Assembly: GCA_041586735.1 (NCBI GenBank)
Contig: JBFGZQ010000011.1
Location: 59,102 to 123,101, forward strand
From: Motiliproteus sp041586735
GTDB lineage: Bacteria; Pseudomonadota; Gammaproteobacteria; Pseudomonadales; Balneatricaceae
Direction of reading: 5' to 3'
DNA length: 64,000 nt
In this document: piece by piece, positions 17,354-26,486 of the stretch
How the letters are laid out: the number at the start of each line of letters is the position of its first letter
Position numbering within the stretch: the first letter of the stretch is position 1
Notes under the pieces: generated by a model
Told to the model about the DNA's origin: nothing
The model's input: the letters and a program-made list of their open reading frames with translations, nothing else
Databases searched by the model: none
Position numbers and translations under genes: made by a program

Positions 17354-17905
17354 ATGACTACTATTGTATCCGTCCGTCGTGGCGATCAGGTGGCGCTGGG
17401 CGGAGACGGCCAGGTCTCGCTCGGCAATACGGTGATGAAAGGTAATGCCCGTAAAGTACGGCGGCTGTATAAGAACCAGGTGATCGCCGGTTTTGCCGGA
17501 GGCACCGCCGATGCATTCACGCTGTTTGAGCGTTTTGAAGCGCAGCTGGAAAAGTATCAGGGTAACCTGACCAAGGCGGCGGTAGAGATGGCCAAAGAGT
17601 GGCGCAGCGACCGCGCGTTGCGGCGGCTCGAAGCGATGCTGGTGGTGGCTAATGCCCAGGCCTCGCTGATCATCAGCGGTAATGGCGATGTGCTGGAGCC
17701 GGAACATGGCTTGGTGGCGATCGGTTCGGGCGGTAACTTTGCTCAGGCGTCGGCCCGCGCGCTGCTGGAGAATACCGAGTTGGGCGCCCGGGATATCGTC
17801 GAAAAGAGTCTTAATATCGCCGCCGATATCTGTGTGTTTACCAATCATCAACTGAACATCGAAACGATCGACGGCTTGATTGCGGCTTCCACTGCCAGCC
17901 GTTAA
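17354..17905 (+). CDS. hslV: ATP-dependent protease subunit HslV
   Basis: 183 residues, full length. The N-terminal catalytic threonine T2 follows the initiator Met (MTTIVSVRRG), with the GDGQVSLG and KVRRLYKNQVIAGFAGGTAD motifs of the proteasome-like beta fold. Forms two stacked hexamers that degrade substrates unfolded by HslU. hslU follows after 26 bases. Confidence 0.98.
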   Translation: MTTIVSVRRGDQVALGGDGQVSLGNTVMKGNARKVRRLYKNQVIAGFAGGTADAFTLFERFEAQLEKYQGNLTKAAVEMAKEWRSDRALRRLEAMLVVANAQASLIISGNGDVLEPEHGLVAIGSGGNFAQASARALLENTELGARDIVEKSLNIAADICVFTNHQLNIETIDGLIAASTASR

Positions 17906-17931
17906 CGCCCCCGCTATTACGAGATAATGCC

Positions 17932-19257
17932 ATGTCCCAGATGACCCCCCGAGAGATCGTCCACGAACTCGATAAACATATCGTCGGTCAGGCCGATGCC
18001 AAGCGTGCGGTAGCGATCGCCTTGCGCAATCGCTGGCGACGGATGCAGTTGCCTGCTGCGCTGCGTGCCGAAATTTCACCCAAAAATATTCTGATGATCG
18101 GCCCTACTGGGGTCGGTAAGACCGAGATTGCCCGGCGGCTGGCCAAGCTTGCCAATGCACCCTTTATCAAGATCGAAGCGACCAAGTTTACCGAAGTGGG
18201 GTATGTGGGGCGTGATGTGGACTCGATTGTCCGTGACCTGGTGGATATGGCGGTGAAAATGCTGCGCGAAAGCGAGATCGCCAAGGTGGGGCATCGCGCT
18301 GACGATGCTGCCGAAGAGCGTATCTTGGACGCGCTGCTGCCTGCTGCGCGCACCGATGAGCCTCGTGAACGAGAGCCTAACGCCACGCGTCAGCTGTTTC
18401 GCAAGAAGTTCCGCGAAGGCGACCTGGATGATAAAGAGATCGATATCGAGATCAGTATCAAACCTATGGGGGTGGAGATCATGGCGCCTCCGGGGATGGA
18501 GGAGATGACCAACCAGTTACAGGGGATGTTCTCTAATCTGGGGGGTGACAAACGCAAGAGTCGGCGCATGAAGGTTAAAGATGCCTTCAAGCTGCTGCGT
18601 GATGAAGAAGCGGCGGCGTTGGTTAAAGAGGATGATATTAAGCAGCGCGCGGTTGAACTGGTCGAGCAGCACGGCATCGTGTTTCTCGATGAGATCGACA
18701 AGGTGGCCAAACGGGCTGATACGGGTGGCGGTGGTGATGTGTCGCGTGAAGGGGTACAGCGTGATCTGTTGCCGCTCATCGAAGGCTGCACCGTGAATAC
18801 CAAATATGGCATGGTCAAGACCGACCATGTGCTGTTTATCGCCTCGGGTGCCTTCCATCTGTCGAAACCCGCTGATCTGATCCCTGAGTTGCAGGGGCGG
18901 CTGCCGATTCGGGTTGAACTGTCGGCACTGACCCCGAACGATTTCAAGCGTATTCTCACCGAGCCCGATGCCTCGCTGACCGAACAATACCAGGCGCTAC
19001 TGGGCACCGAAGGGGTTAAGCTGGAGTTCCGCGAGGATGGTATTGAGCGGGTTGCGCAGATGGCGTTCGATGTCAACGAACGCACCGAAAACATCGGCGC
19101 ACGGCGACTGCACACGATGATGGAGCGGTTGTTGGAGGAGGTCTCCTTCAGTGCCGGAGAGACCCCGGGTCAGTCGGTCATCGTCGATGCCGAGTACGTT
19201 GAAAATGCGCTGGGTGCCTTGGCACAGGATGAAGATTTGAGTCAGTACATCCTATAA
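17932..19257 (+). CDS. hslU: HslU unfoldase ATPase
   Basis: 441 residues. Walker A GPTGVGKT (57-64); Walker B GIVFLDEIDK near 244-253; intermediate I domain around 110-230; C-terminal SEDLSQYIL-like tail (DEDLSQYIL) that inserts between HslV subunits to activate it. A GYVGRD pore loop is present. AAA+ partner of HslV. Confidence 0.98.
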   Translation: MSQMTPREIVHELDKHIVGQADAKRAVAIALRNRWRRMQLPAALRAEISPKNILMIGPTGVGKTEIARRLAKLANAPFIKIEATKFTEVGYVGRDVDSIVRDLVDMAVKMLRESEIAKVGHRADDAAEERILDALLPAARTDEPREREPNATRQLFRKKFREGDLDDKEIDIEISIKPMGVEIMAPPGMEEMTNQLQGMFSNLGGDKRKSRRMKVKDAFKLLRDEEAAALVKEDDIKQRAVELVEQHGIVFLDEIDKVAKRADTGGGGDVSREGVQRDLLPLIEGCTVNTKYGMVKTDHVLFIASGAFHLSKPADLIPELQGRLPIRVELSALTPNDFKRILTEPDASLTEQYQALLGTEGVKLEFREDGIERVAQMAFDVNERTENIGARRLHTMMERLLEEVSFSAGETPGQSVIVDAEYVENALGALAQDEDLSQYIL

Positions 19258-19301
19258 CAGCACTTATAATTGTACCTATAACCGGATTAGAGGAGGCCGC
19301 G

Positions 19302-19724
19302 ATGAGCGAGGCCAAGCAACGCCCGATAAAAATAGCACTGCATCTGCAGTCCCGGCAGCTGGAGCTGGAATACCCTGCCGGTGATAATCATCGCCTCAGT
19401 GCCGAGTACTTGCGGGTTAATTCACCGTCGGCCGAGGTCCGCGGGCATGGCAACCCCATACTGCAAAGTGGCAAGCGTAATGTGGCGCTGACCGGCATCG
19501 AGCCGAGCGGCAATTATGCCCTCAAGCTGATCTTCGATGATGGTCACGATACGGGCCTGTATACCTGGGAGTATCTGTATCAGCTATGCCAGAATCAAAC
19601 CGCCAATTGGCAGGACTATCTGCAGCAATTGCAGCAGGCGGGCGCCAGCCGTGAACCACAGCCTGGGGATAGCTCCCCGAAGGCGGCATCAGCTTGTAAA
19701 AGCGGCGGTTGCGGAGCGCACTAG
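19302..19724 (+). CDS. DUF971 protein (gamma-butyrobetaine hydroxylase N-terminal-like)
   Basis: 140 residues. Core motif LRVNSPSAEVRGHG and YALKLIFDDGHDTGLYTWEYL are typical of the DUF971 fold. The C terminus CKSGGCGAH could bind metal. The family often sits after hslVU in gammaproteobacteria; a role in iron-sulfur or metal handling has been suggested for relatives but is not established here. A GAGGAGG-like ribosome site precedes the ATG. Confidence 0.88.
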   Translation: MSEAKQRPIKIALHLQSRQLELEYPAGDNHRLSAEYLRVNSPSAEVRGHGNPILQSGKRNVALTGIEPSGNYALKLIFDDGHDTGLYTWEYLYQLCQNQTANWQDYLQQLQQAGASREPQPGDSSPKAASACKSGGCGAH

Positions 19725-19782
19725 AGCGCCTTGTGATCGGCGCCCAAACTCGCCCAGTAACCAGTAACCAGAGGAGCTATAC

Positions 19783-20394
19783 GTGAGTCGCGAGTGGTTA
19801 ACATCTGAACCGGCTATTCTGGTCGAACTGGCTATCAACAAAGCGCTGGCGCGTGATCCGTTGGCACAGCGCCGCTTGGCGCGGCTCTCAGGTCAGAGTC
19901 TGCTGCTGAGGCTAACTTTTCCTGCGCTGAGCGTAGGGGTGTTGTTGGCGACTGAAGGGGTCAGCCTGGTGCCCGCTGCAGCGTTGGCGCATCCCGATTG
20001 TGAAATAGAGGGTGCGCCTGCGGATCTGCTGGCGTTACTCCTGGATCCGCAGCAGGCCTTTGAAAATCGGGTGCAATTAAAAGGCAATACCCAGCTGGCT
20101 ACCCAGTTGCGCGACCTGGCGCAGCAGCTGGATCTGGATTGGGGTGGGCTGCTGGGGGACTGCCTAGGCGATCCGCTGGCTCAGCTGCTACTCAATCTGC
20201 TAGCCAAGGGGCGTAGGGCCGCAACGGAGGCGTCGACGAACCTGCTCGACGATCTCGATAACTGGCTCCACGAAGAGCTCCGGGTGCAGCCTTGCGCGGC
20301 GGAACTGGAGGAGCAGTTCGAGCAGATCGATCAGCTGCGCCTGGATACCGAGCGTCTGCAGGCGCGCATCGAACGATTGTCCCGCGTTACTTAA
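19783..20394 (+). CDS. ubiJ: UbiJ, accessory factor of ubiquinone biosynthesis (SCP2 domain)
   Basis: 203 residues, GTG start with GAGGAG upstream. An SCP2-like lipid-binding domain covers about 15-115, and the C-terminal third ends in a short coiled coil (EQFEQIDQLRLDTERLQARIERL), the layout of UbiJ. UbiJ with UbiK organises the soluble Ubi metabolon and binds ubiquinone intermediates. In E. coli and Pseudomonas it lies between ubiE and ubiB; here those two genes are adjacent at 59012 and 59815 and ubiJ is about 40 kb away beside DUF971. Identity rests on domain order and length. Confidence 0.8.
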   Translation: MSREWLTSEPAILVELAINKALARDPLAQRRLARLSGQSLLLRLTFPALSVGVLLATEGVSLVPAAALAHPDCEIEGAPADLLALLLDPQQAFENRVQLKGNTQLATQLRDLAQQLDLDWGGLLGDCLGDPLAQLLLNLLAKGRRAATEASTNLLDDLDNWLHEELRVQPCAAELEEQFEQIDQLRLDTERLQARIERLSRVT

Positions 20395-20433
20395 CTCTGT
20401 GACGACATTAGGTCTAGACTAGATATAACTACT

Positions 20434-20515
20434 CCTGATTACCCCTCAAGCTCAGCCATAGACCCCTGTGGGTCGGGCTTCAGCCCGACATGGCTGAGGT
20501 TTGTTGGTAATCAGG
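20434..20515. repeat. REP-like nested palindrome (cruciform)
   Basis: Outer 10-bp perfect arms CCTGATTACC (20434-20443) and GGTAATCAGG (20506-20515); inner 9-bp arms CTCAGCCAT (20451-20459) and ATGGCTGAG (20490-20498); inside them two hairpins, GACCC/GGGTC (20461-20474) and CGGGC/GCCCG with TTCA loop (20474-20487). The GTCGGGCTTCAGCCCGAC core resembles interspersed REP-type palindromes of gammaproteobacteria. It may also terminate the convergent ubiJ and FAH genes. Confidence 0.7.
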
Positions 20516-20520
20516 TAGCT

Positions 20521-20580
20521 ACTTATAACTACTTATAACCACTTATAGCTACTTATAACCACTTATAGCTACTTATAACT
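20521..20580. repeat. six perfect-period copies of a 10-bp tandem repeat
   Basis: Six consecutive decamers of form ACTTATARCY (20521, 20531, 20541, 20551, 20561, 20571). The last two copies supply the stop codon and final codons of the minus-strand FAH hydrolase gene. Confidence 0.95.
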
Positions 20581-21237
20581 ACAGACCGAAGTGTCCAGCT
20601 CCAGCACCTGATCTAAACGCAGTCTTAGCTGCATGCCGGGCTTCAGAACCCCTACTCCAGCGGGGGTGCCGGTGAGCACCACATCTCCGGGTAGCAGGGT
20701 AAAGTGCTGGCTGATAATGGCGATCAGTGCGACCACCGGCGTCAGCATCTCTGCACTGCAGCCATTCTGGCGTAACTCACCATCCACCTCTAACTGTAAC
20801 CGGCACGCGCCAAGATCGTTAATGGCGCTCAGAGGCACGAAGGGGCTGAGAGGGCAGCTGCCATCAAACGCCTTGGCGATCTCCCAAGGATGACCCTGCT
20901 GTTTGAGCTGGCTCTGGCGCTCACGCAGGGTGAGATCCAATCCTAACCCCACCCCAGCAATGGCCGCTGTTATCTGCTCAGGCCGTGCCTGGGTCAGCGG
21001 CTGGCCGATCAGAATCGCCAGCTCGGTCTCGTAGTGGATCGGACCGCGATCGCTACGCAGTTGAATCGGCTGGCGCATATCTACCAGCGCGGTACTGGGT
21101 TTAATAAACAGCAAGGGTTCGTCGGGCACTGGGTTGTTCAGCTCTTTGGCATGCTCGGCGTAGTTGCGCCCCACGCAGACCACTTTACCGACGGGCAGGG
21201 GGCTGGGGCTGTCATGGAGGTAGTGCTGATAAGTCAT
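20569..21237 (-). CDS. fumarylacetoacetate hydrolase family protein (YcgM/FAHD1-like)
   Basis: 222 residues. Family motifs: VVCVGRNYAEHAKEL, PLLFIKPSTAL, IHYETELAILIG (metal-binding Glu pair), and VVLTGTPAGVGVLKPG. Short single-domain members cleave acylpyruvates or decarboxylate oxaloacetate in a Mg-dependent way; substrate cannot be assigned here. The last residues (SYK and stop) are encoded by the 10-bp tandem repeat, so repeat slippage would alter the C terminus. Confidence 0.88.
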   Translation of the reverse strand: MTYQHYLHDSPSPLPVGKVVCVGRNYAEHAKELNNPVPDEPLLFIKPSTALVDMRQPIQLRSDRGPIHYETELAILIGQPLTQARPEQITAAIAGVGLGLDLTLRERQSQLKQQGHPWEIAKAFDGSCPLSPFVPLSAINDLGACRLQLEVDGELRQNGCSAEMLTPVVALIAIISQHFTLLPGDVVLTGTPAGVGVLKPGMQLRLRLDQVLELDTSVCSYK

Positions 21238-21291
21238 GGTTCTGCTTCCTTTGGCTCTACTTGCTATAGATAGCTGCTCTATGGGGTCTGA

Positions 21292-21840
21292 CTACGCCAG
21301 TGTGGCGTAGGGCTCCTGCAGGTGCTTGTCTTTCAGGGCGACGTAATTGCCCGCGGTGTAGCTGAAATAGCTCAGTTCTTTATCGGTCAGTGGTCGCACC
21401 TGTTTGGCGGGGCGGCCGACATAGAGGTAACCACTCACCAAGCGCTTGCCGGGTGGCACCAGAGAGCCGGCCCCGAGCACCACCTCATCTTCGATCACCG
21501 CACCGTCCATGACCATCGAGCCCATGCCGACCAGTACTCGGTTGCCGATGGTGCAGCCGTGCAGCATCGCCTGATGGCCGACGGTGACCTCGGAGCCGAT
21601 CAGCAACGGGAAGCCGTCTGGATTGTAGGGGCCCGCATGGGTGATATGCAGCACCGAACCGTCCTGGATGCTGCTGCGTGAGCCGATCCGAATCCTGTGC
21701 ATATCGCCACGCACCACCACTAGAGGCCAGATGGAGCTGTCGGCGCCGATCTCGACATCACCGAGTATCACGGCCGAGGGGTCAACCAGTACTCGTTCGC
21801 CTAAAACAGGGGTCATTCCTTGGTAGGAGCGGATTTTCAT
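21292..21840 (-). CDS. gamma-class carbonic anhydrase-like hexapeptide protein (YrdA type)
   Basis: 182 residues from the ATG at 21840, which has GGAGG 8 bases upstream; an ATG ten codons earlier has no such site. Left-handed beta-helix repeats (VILGDVEIGADSSIWPLVVVRGD) and three histidines placed as in the zinc site (SVLHITH, VTVGHQAMLHGC). Enzyme activity is not certain for YrdA-like members. It is divergent from prlC, the arrangement found in Pseudomonas. Confidence 0.9.
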   Translation of the reverse strand: MKIRSYQGMTPVLGERVLVDPSAVILGDVEIGADSSIWPLVVVRGDMHRIRIGSRSSIQDGSVLHITHAGPYNPDGFPLLIGSEVTVGHQAMLHGCTIGNRVLVGMGSMVMDGAVIEDEVVLGAGSLVPPGKRLVSGYLYVGRPAKQVRPLTDKELSYFSYTAGNYVALKDKHLQEPYATLA

Positions 21841-22014
21841 GCGGGGAGCCTCCATGTAGACTGTGTCCACTGGGCGTCAGCGAACAGCTGTTAGAGCGCT
21901 GTCCAGTTAGGGCAGCCTGGTAAAAAAGTTATGTAACCCGAGGGTCGTTAATCCGGCTCATTCTACCCCAGCCTGTCGGTATCCCTGAGCACGAATTTAA
22001 TCGGTGAGTTATTT

Positions 22015-24102
22015 ATGAGCAATCCGGCGATGACCAACCCGCTGTTACAGCAGCATCCGTTTCCTCCGTTCGCGCAGATTAAGCCTGCGGATATCGAGCC
22101 GGCCTTCGAGCGCCTGCTCAGTGACGCCAGGGTCCAGTTGCAGAAACTGCTCGACAACCCTCCCGAGGGTTGGGCATTGATTCAGGAGCTGGAGACGCTC
22201 GCCGACCGTATCAATCAGGCCTGGTCACCGGTCAGCCATATCAACGCGGTGGCCAACAGTGATGCCTGGCGTCTGGCCTACAATGCGGTGTTACCGAAAC
22301 TGACCCAGTACTATACCGAGCTGGGCCAGAATGAACGTCTGTACCGAGCCTATCAACAGCTGGCGGATAGTTCCGGTTTTGCCGAGCTGGATCAGTCCCA
22401 GCAGACCCTGGTGACTCATGAGCTGCGCGATTTCCATCTCAGTGGTATCGATCTGCCTGCCGAACAGCGCAGCCGTTACGGCGAGCTGAAACAGCGCTTA
22501 TCGACACTGAGCAGTCGCTTTTCGGAAAATGTCCTCGATGCCAGCAACGCCTGGAGCAAACAGTTGGCCTCGGCCGAGGCGCTCAGTGGTCTGCCCGACA
22601 GCGCTCTTGCCGCAGCAAGACAAGCCGCCGAGGAACAAGGAGAGCCGGGCTATCGACTGACGCTGGATTTTCCCAGCTACGCGGCGGTGCTGACCTATGC
22701 CGATGATCGGGCGCTGCGCCGCGAGGTCTATGAGGCGTTTGTGACCCGTGCCTCGGATCAGGGTCCCGGCGCCGGGCAGTGGGATAACAGTACCCTGATC
22801 GATGAGATTCTCGGGTTGCGCCATGAGCTGGCGCAGCTGCTGGGGTTTGCCAATTATGCCGAGTATTCGTTGGCCACCAAAATGGCCAGCAGCACCGCTC
22901 AGGTGGTCGAGTTTCTCGATGATCTGGCGCGCCAGAGCCTGCCGATGGCGCAACAAGAGTTTATCGAGCTGGAGGCGTTTGCCCGTGACATCGAGGGTCC
23001 GGACCGCCTCTGCGCCTGGGATGTCGGCTATTACGGCGAAAAGCTGCGCCAGCAGCGCTACGCGTTGTCGCAAGAGGCGCTGCGCCCCTATTTCCCGATC
23101 ACCAGGGTGCTGCCGGGTCTGTTTGAGATCAGCGCCAAACTGTTTGGCATCGATATTCAGCAGCAGCCCGCCGAGGGCCTATGGCACGCCGATGCCCAGC
23201 TGTTCCAGATCAGTCGCGGCGCTGAGCCGATCGGTTATTTCTATCTCGATCTCTATGCCCGGGCGCATAAACGCGGCGGTGCCTGGATGGACGAGTGCCG
23301 GGTACGGCGGCGCTTGCAGGATGGCTCGATCCAGCTGCCGGTCGCCTATCTGGTGTGCAATTTCACTCCGCCGCTGGGTGATCAGCCGGCGCTGTTGACC
23401 CACAACGAGGTCACCACGCTGTTCCATGAGTTTGGTCACGGCTTGCACCAGATGCTGACGCGGATCGACTGGGCCGGGGTGTCGGGGATTAACGGCGTGG
23501 CCTGGGATGCGGTCGAACTGCCGAGTCAGTTTCTGGAGAACTGGTGTTGGGAGCCCGAAGCGCTGGCAAGGATCTCGGGACATTATCAGAGTGCCGAACC
23601 GCTACCGCAGTCGCTGTTGGACGCGATGCTGGCCGCCAAAAACTTTCAGGCGGGGATGCAGATGGTGCGTCAGATGGAGTTATCGCTGTTCGATTTCCTG
23701 CTCCACCGTGACTATCAGCCCGCCTCTGGGTCGCAACCCGCTACCGATGTTCAGGCGCTGTTGAGCCAGATCCGTGCCGACATTGCGGTGGTGCCGGTGG
23801 CGGCGTGCAACCGTTTTCAGCACGGTTTCAGCCATATCTTTGCCGGCGGGTATGCGGCGGGGTACTACAGCTATAAATGGGCCGAGGTGCTGTCGGCGGA
23901 TGCCTTCTCTAGGTTTGAGGAGCAGGGGGTGTTTGATCCTGAGACCGGACAAGCATTTCTGCAGGAGATCCTCGAGCGCGGCGGTTCGCGGGAGCCGCTG
24001 GCCTCCTTCGTGGCGTTCAGAGGCCGGGAGCCTCGCGTCGAGGCACTGCTGCGGCACTCGGGCATCGTTAAACCAACTACTACCGATGAGGTCTCATCAT
24101 GA
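22015..24102 (+). CDS. prlC: oligopeptidase A (M3 metallopeptidase)
   Basis: 695 residues. Zinc site HEFGH at 471-475 with a downstream Glu in VELPSQ (E501); conserved GGYAAGYYSYKWAEVLSADAF near the C terminus is the M3 substrate-binding segment. Cytoplasmic enzyme that degrades peptides, including cleaved signal peptides. Its stop overlaps yheV (ATGA), indicating coupled translation. Confidence 0.97.
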   Translation: MSNPAMTNPLLQQHPFPPFAQIKPADIEPAFERLLSDARVQLQKLLDNPPEGWALIQELETLADRINQAWSPVSHINAVANSDAWRLAYNAVLPKLTQYYTELGQNERLYRAYQQLADSSGFAELDQSQQTLVTHELRDFHLSGIDLPAEQRSRYGELKQRLSTLSSRFSENVLDASNAWSKQLASAEALSGLPDSALAAARQAAEEQGEPGYRLTLDFPSYAAVLTYADDRALRREVYEAFVTRASDQGPGAGQWDNSTLIDEILGLRHELAQLLGFANYAEYSLATKMASSTAQVVEFLDDLARQSLPMAQQEFIELEAFARDIEGPDRLCAWDVGYYGEKLRQQRYALSQEALRPYFPITRVLPGLFEISAKLFGIDIQQQPAEGLWHADAQLFQISRGAEPIGYFYLDLYARAHKRGGAWMDECRVRRRLQDGSIQLPVAYLVCNFTPPLGDQPALLTHNEVTTLFHEFGHGLHQMLTRIDWAGVSGINGVAWDAVELPSQFLENWCWEPEALARISGHYQSAEPLPQSLLDAMLAAKNFQAGMQMVRQMELSLFDFLLHRDYQPASGSQPATDVQALLSQIRADIAVVPVAACNRFQHGFSHIFAGGYAAGYYSYKWAEVLSADAFSRFEEQGVFDPETGQAFLQEILERGGSREPLASFVAFRGREPRVEALLRHSGIVKPTTTDEVSS

Positions 24103-24374
24103 AGCCGATTAAGCGTTTTGTTGCCGGCGCAGTCTGTCCGCGCTGTGGCGAGTTGGATAAGCTGCGCACCTGGCGCGACGAGGTTAAAGAGTACCGTGAG
24201 TGTGTGCAGTGCCAGTATCTGGATGCGATGCGTCTGGATGGCCGCAACGATCCCGAGGAGCTGGAAACCCGGGTCAATCAGCCTAAACCCCAGCCTTTGG
24301 CGCAGGGTGAGCAGGTGCTGACCTTTATGCCGATAAAGCCCGGTGCCGCGTCCAAAAAAACCTCGACCGATTGA
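24099..24374 (+). CDS. yheV: YheV-type zinc-ribbon protein
   Basis: 91 residues. Two CxxC knuckles (CPRC and CVQC) form a zinc ribbon with KRFVAGAVCPRCG at the start, as in the YheV family. Overlaps the prlC stop, as in Pseudomonas. Function is unknown; a role beside PrlC is only suggested by linkage. Confidence 0.88.
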   Translation: MKPIKRFVAGAVCPRCGELDKLRTWRDEVKEYRECVQCQYLDAMRLDGRNDPEELETRVNQPKPQPLAQGEQVLTFMPIKPGAASKKTSTD

Positions 24375-24393
24375 TCGCGCCCCAGGAGCTGCC

Positions 24394-24981
24394 ATGAGCA
24401 CTGCTAAGACCCCGCGTTGTGACTGGTGTACCTCGAGCGAGTTATACCAGCAGTATCATGATCAGGAGTGGGGCGTGCCGGTCCACGATGACCAGCGCTT
24501 GTTCGAGTTTCTGATTCTCGAAGGTGCGCAGGCTGGACTCAGCTGGATCACCATCCTCAATAAGCGTGCACGTTACCGCGAGGTGTATGACCATTTCGAT
24601 CCGGTACGGGTGGCCGCCTATGATGTCGATAAGGTCGAGGCGCTGTTGGCCGATCCGGGTATCGTGCGCAACCGCCTTAAGGTCAGATCTTCGATTACTA
24701 ATGCCCAGGCTTTTCTGCAGGTACAGGCCGAGTTTGGCAGCTTCGATAAGTATCTCTGGTCGTTTATCGGTGGCGCGCCGCGGATCAACAGCTGGCGCTC
24801 GATGGCCGAACTGCCTGCCTCCACGCCCGAATCTGAGGCGATGAGTAAGTCGCTGAAAAAACGCGGCTTTCGCTTTGTCGGCCCGACCATCTGTTATGCG
24901 TTGATGCAGGCCACCGGCATGGTCAACGACCATCTACGCGATTGTCACCGACACCCGCAGCAGCACTTGCCACCCCAATGA
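24394..24981 (+). CDS. tag: DNA-3-methyladenine glycosylase I
   Basis: 195 residues from the ATG at 24394 with CAGGAG upstream; the frame opens earlier at 24343. Removes 3-methyladenine from DNA. Zinc ligands typical of Tag appear as CDWC, the YHDQEWG histidine, and the C-terminal HLRDCHRH. The base pocket segment FEFLILEGAQAGLSW is conserved. Lies 19 bases after yheV. Confidence 0.95.
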   Translation: MSTAKTPRCDWCTSSELYQQYHDQEWGVPVHDDQRLFEFLILEGAQAGLSWITILNKRARYREVYDHFDPVRVAAYDVDKVEALLADPGIVRNRLKVRSSITNAQAFLQVQAEFGSFDKYLWSFIGGAPRINSWRSMAELPASTPESEAMSKSLKKRGFRFVGPTICYALMQATGMVNDHLRDCHRHPQQHLPPQ

Positions 24982-25091
24982 GCTATGCGGCTGTTTCGGC
25001 GATCTAGCCGTTCCGCGGACCCGTTCGGCCTTAGTCTGGTGCGGCTGGCGCTGGTGCTGCTGGTGAAGCGGGGCCGGCTACCACTCGCGGA

Positions 25092-26423
25092 CTAACGCCG
25101 AAGAAAGCGTCCCAGCAGCCAGCCGGCGCAGAGGCCGCGTGCCAGCAGGAACAGCGTCAGCGCCAGCCACAGGCCATGATTGCCCAGCGGCTGGCTCAGC
25201 CACCAGACCGGAAGATAGACCCCTAGCGCCGCCACCAGCATGGAGTTCTGCATCGCCTTAAACCAGTTGCCACCGATGAAAATACCGTCGAGCAGGTAGC
25301 TCCAGACCCCAGCCAGCGGCAGGGCGATCAGCCAGGGCAGGTAGGTTTGCGCGGTGTTGATGACCTCGGGGATATCGGTTAACAGGCGAATCAGCGACGC
25401 ACCGCCGACTGCGAACAGCCCGGTAAATATCAGGGCGGTGGCCAGCGACCAGAGCAGGGCGCTGCGGCAGGCGTTGACAAAGGCCTGGCGCTGACCGGCA
25501 CCGAGAAAGCGCCCGCACAGCGCTTCGATCGCGTGGGCAAAGCCGTCCAGACCGTGCGAGATCAGCAGTAGGAAGTTCAGCAGTACCGCGTTAGCGGCTA
25601 GAATCAGGTCGCCCTGCTGCGCACCCTGAGCGGTAAAAAAGGCGAAACAGAGCAGTAGTACCAGAGTGCGCACCAGCAGGTAACGATTACTCTGCAGTAG
25701 CTGGCGGTAGTGGCGCCACTGCCAGAGTTGCGCCCTCTGCAGTTGGCCCGGTAGTTCTGTCAGGCGGCGGGCGCTCAGCCAGAGCCCCAGCCCCAGCGCG
25801 GCATAATCGGCGCACAGGGTGGCCAGTGCCACACCTTCGACTCCCCAGCCCAGGCCGAGTACCAGTAACAGATCGAGGCCTAGGTTGAGCAGATTGGCGC
25901 AGAGCAGCAATGCCAGCGGTACGCGGCTGTTCTGCAGCCCCAGAAACCAGCCCAGGATGGCATAGTTGGCCAGCACCGCCGGCGCGCTGTAGATGCGGAT
26001 CTGGCTATACAGCTGTGCCAGCTGCAGCACGTCGGGACTCGGATCGATCAGCCATAAGCCGAGTTGGATCAGCGGTTGCTGCAACAGGATTAATAGCCCG
26101 CCCAATACTGTGGCCAGTAGCAGCGATTGCGCTAGCAATAATCTAACCCGCTGAAAGTCGCTGGCGCCGAACGCTTGGGCGCAATGGCCGGTGGTACCCA
26201 TCCGCAGAAAGCCAAAGCCCCAATACAGCACCGAGAATAGACTGGCACCCACCGCGACCGCGCCCAGATAGCGTGGATCGGCGAGGTGCCCCATCACCGC
26301 CGTATCGACCAAGCCCACTAGCGGCACGGTGATGTTGGAGAGGATCATCGGCCAGGCCAGCAACCACAACCGTCGGTGCATGGCCGGATCGAGCCAGCGT
26401 GGCGATGCGGATATCGAGCTCAT
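25092..26423 (-). CDS. MATE-family efflux transporter (DinF-like)
   Basis: 443 residues with about 12 hydrophobic helices. N-terminal phrase LAWPMILSNITVPLVGLVDTAVMGHL is the signature of the DinF branch of Na+/H+-drug antiporters. It exports organic cations or other toxic compounds; substrate unknown. The 110 bases between tag and this gene hold nothing recognisable. It is downstream of znuB by 63 bases on the same strand and may be read through from zur-znuCB. Confidence 0.9.
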   Translation of the reverse strand: MSSISASPRWLDPAMHRRLWLLAWPMILSNITVPLVGLVDTAVMGHLADPRYLGAVAVGASLFSVLYWGFGFLRMGTTGHCAQAFGASDFQRVRLLLAQSLLLATVLGGLLILLQQPLIQLGLWLIDPSPDVLQLAQLYSQIRIYSAPAVLANYAILGWFLGLQNSRVPLALLLCANLLNLGLDLLLVLGLGWGVEGVALATLCADYAALGLGLWLSARRLTELPGQLQRAQLWQWRHYRQLLQSNRYLLVRTLVLLLCFAFFTAQGAQQGDLILAANAVLLNFLLLISHGLDGFAHAIEALCGRFLGAGQRQAFVNACRSALLWSLATALIFTGLFAVGGASLIRLLTDIPEVINTAQTYLPWLIALPLAGVWSYLLDGIFIGGNWFKAMQNSMLVAALGVYLPVWWLSQPLGNHGLWLALTLFLLARGLCAGWLLGRFLRR

Positions 26424-26486
26424 GACGCGGCAGGGTTCATAGATAGGAAAGCGGGTTCATATAAGGGCTATAGCCGTGTCTGTGCG

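Noticed and set aside
18390..19115. A 241-codon frame opposite hslU, rich in serine
   Set aside because: Shadow of hslU; serine/arginine-rich low-complexity translation is typical of antisense of GC-rich genes.
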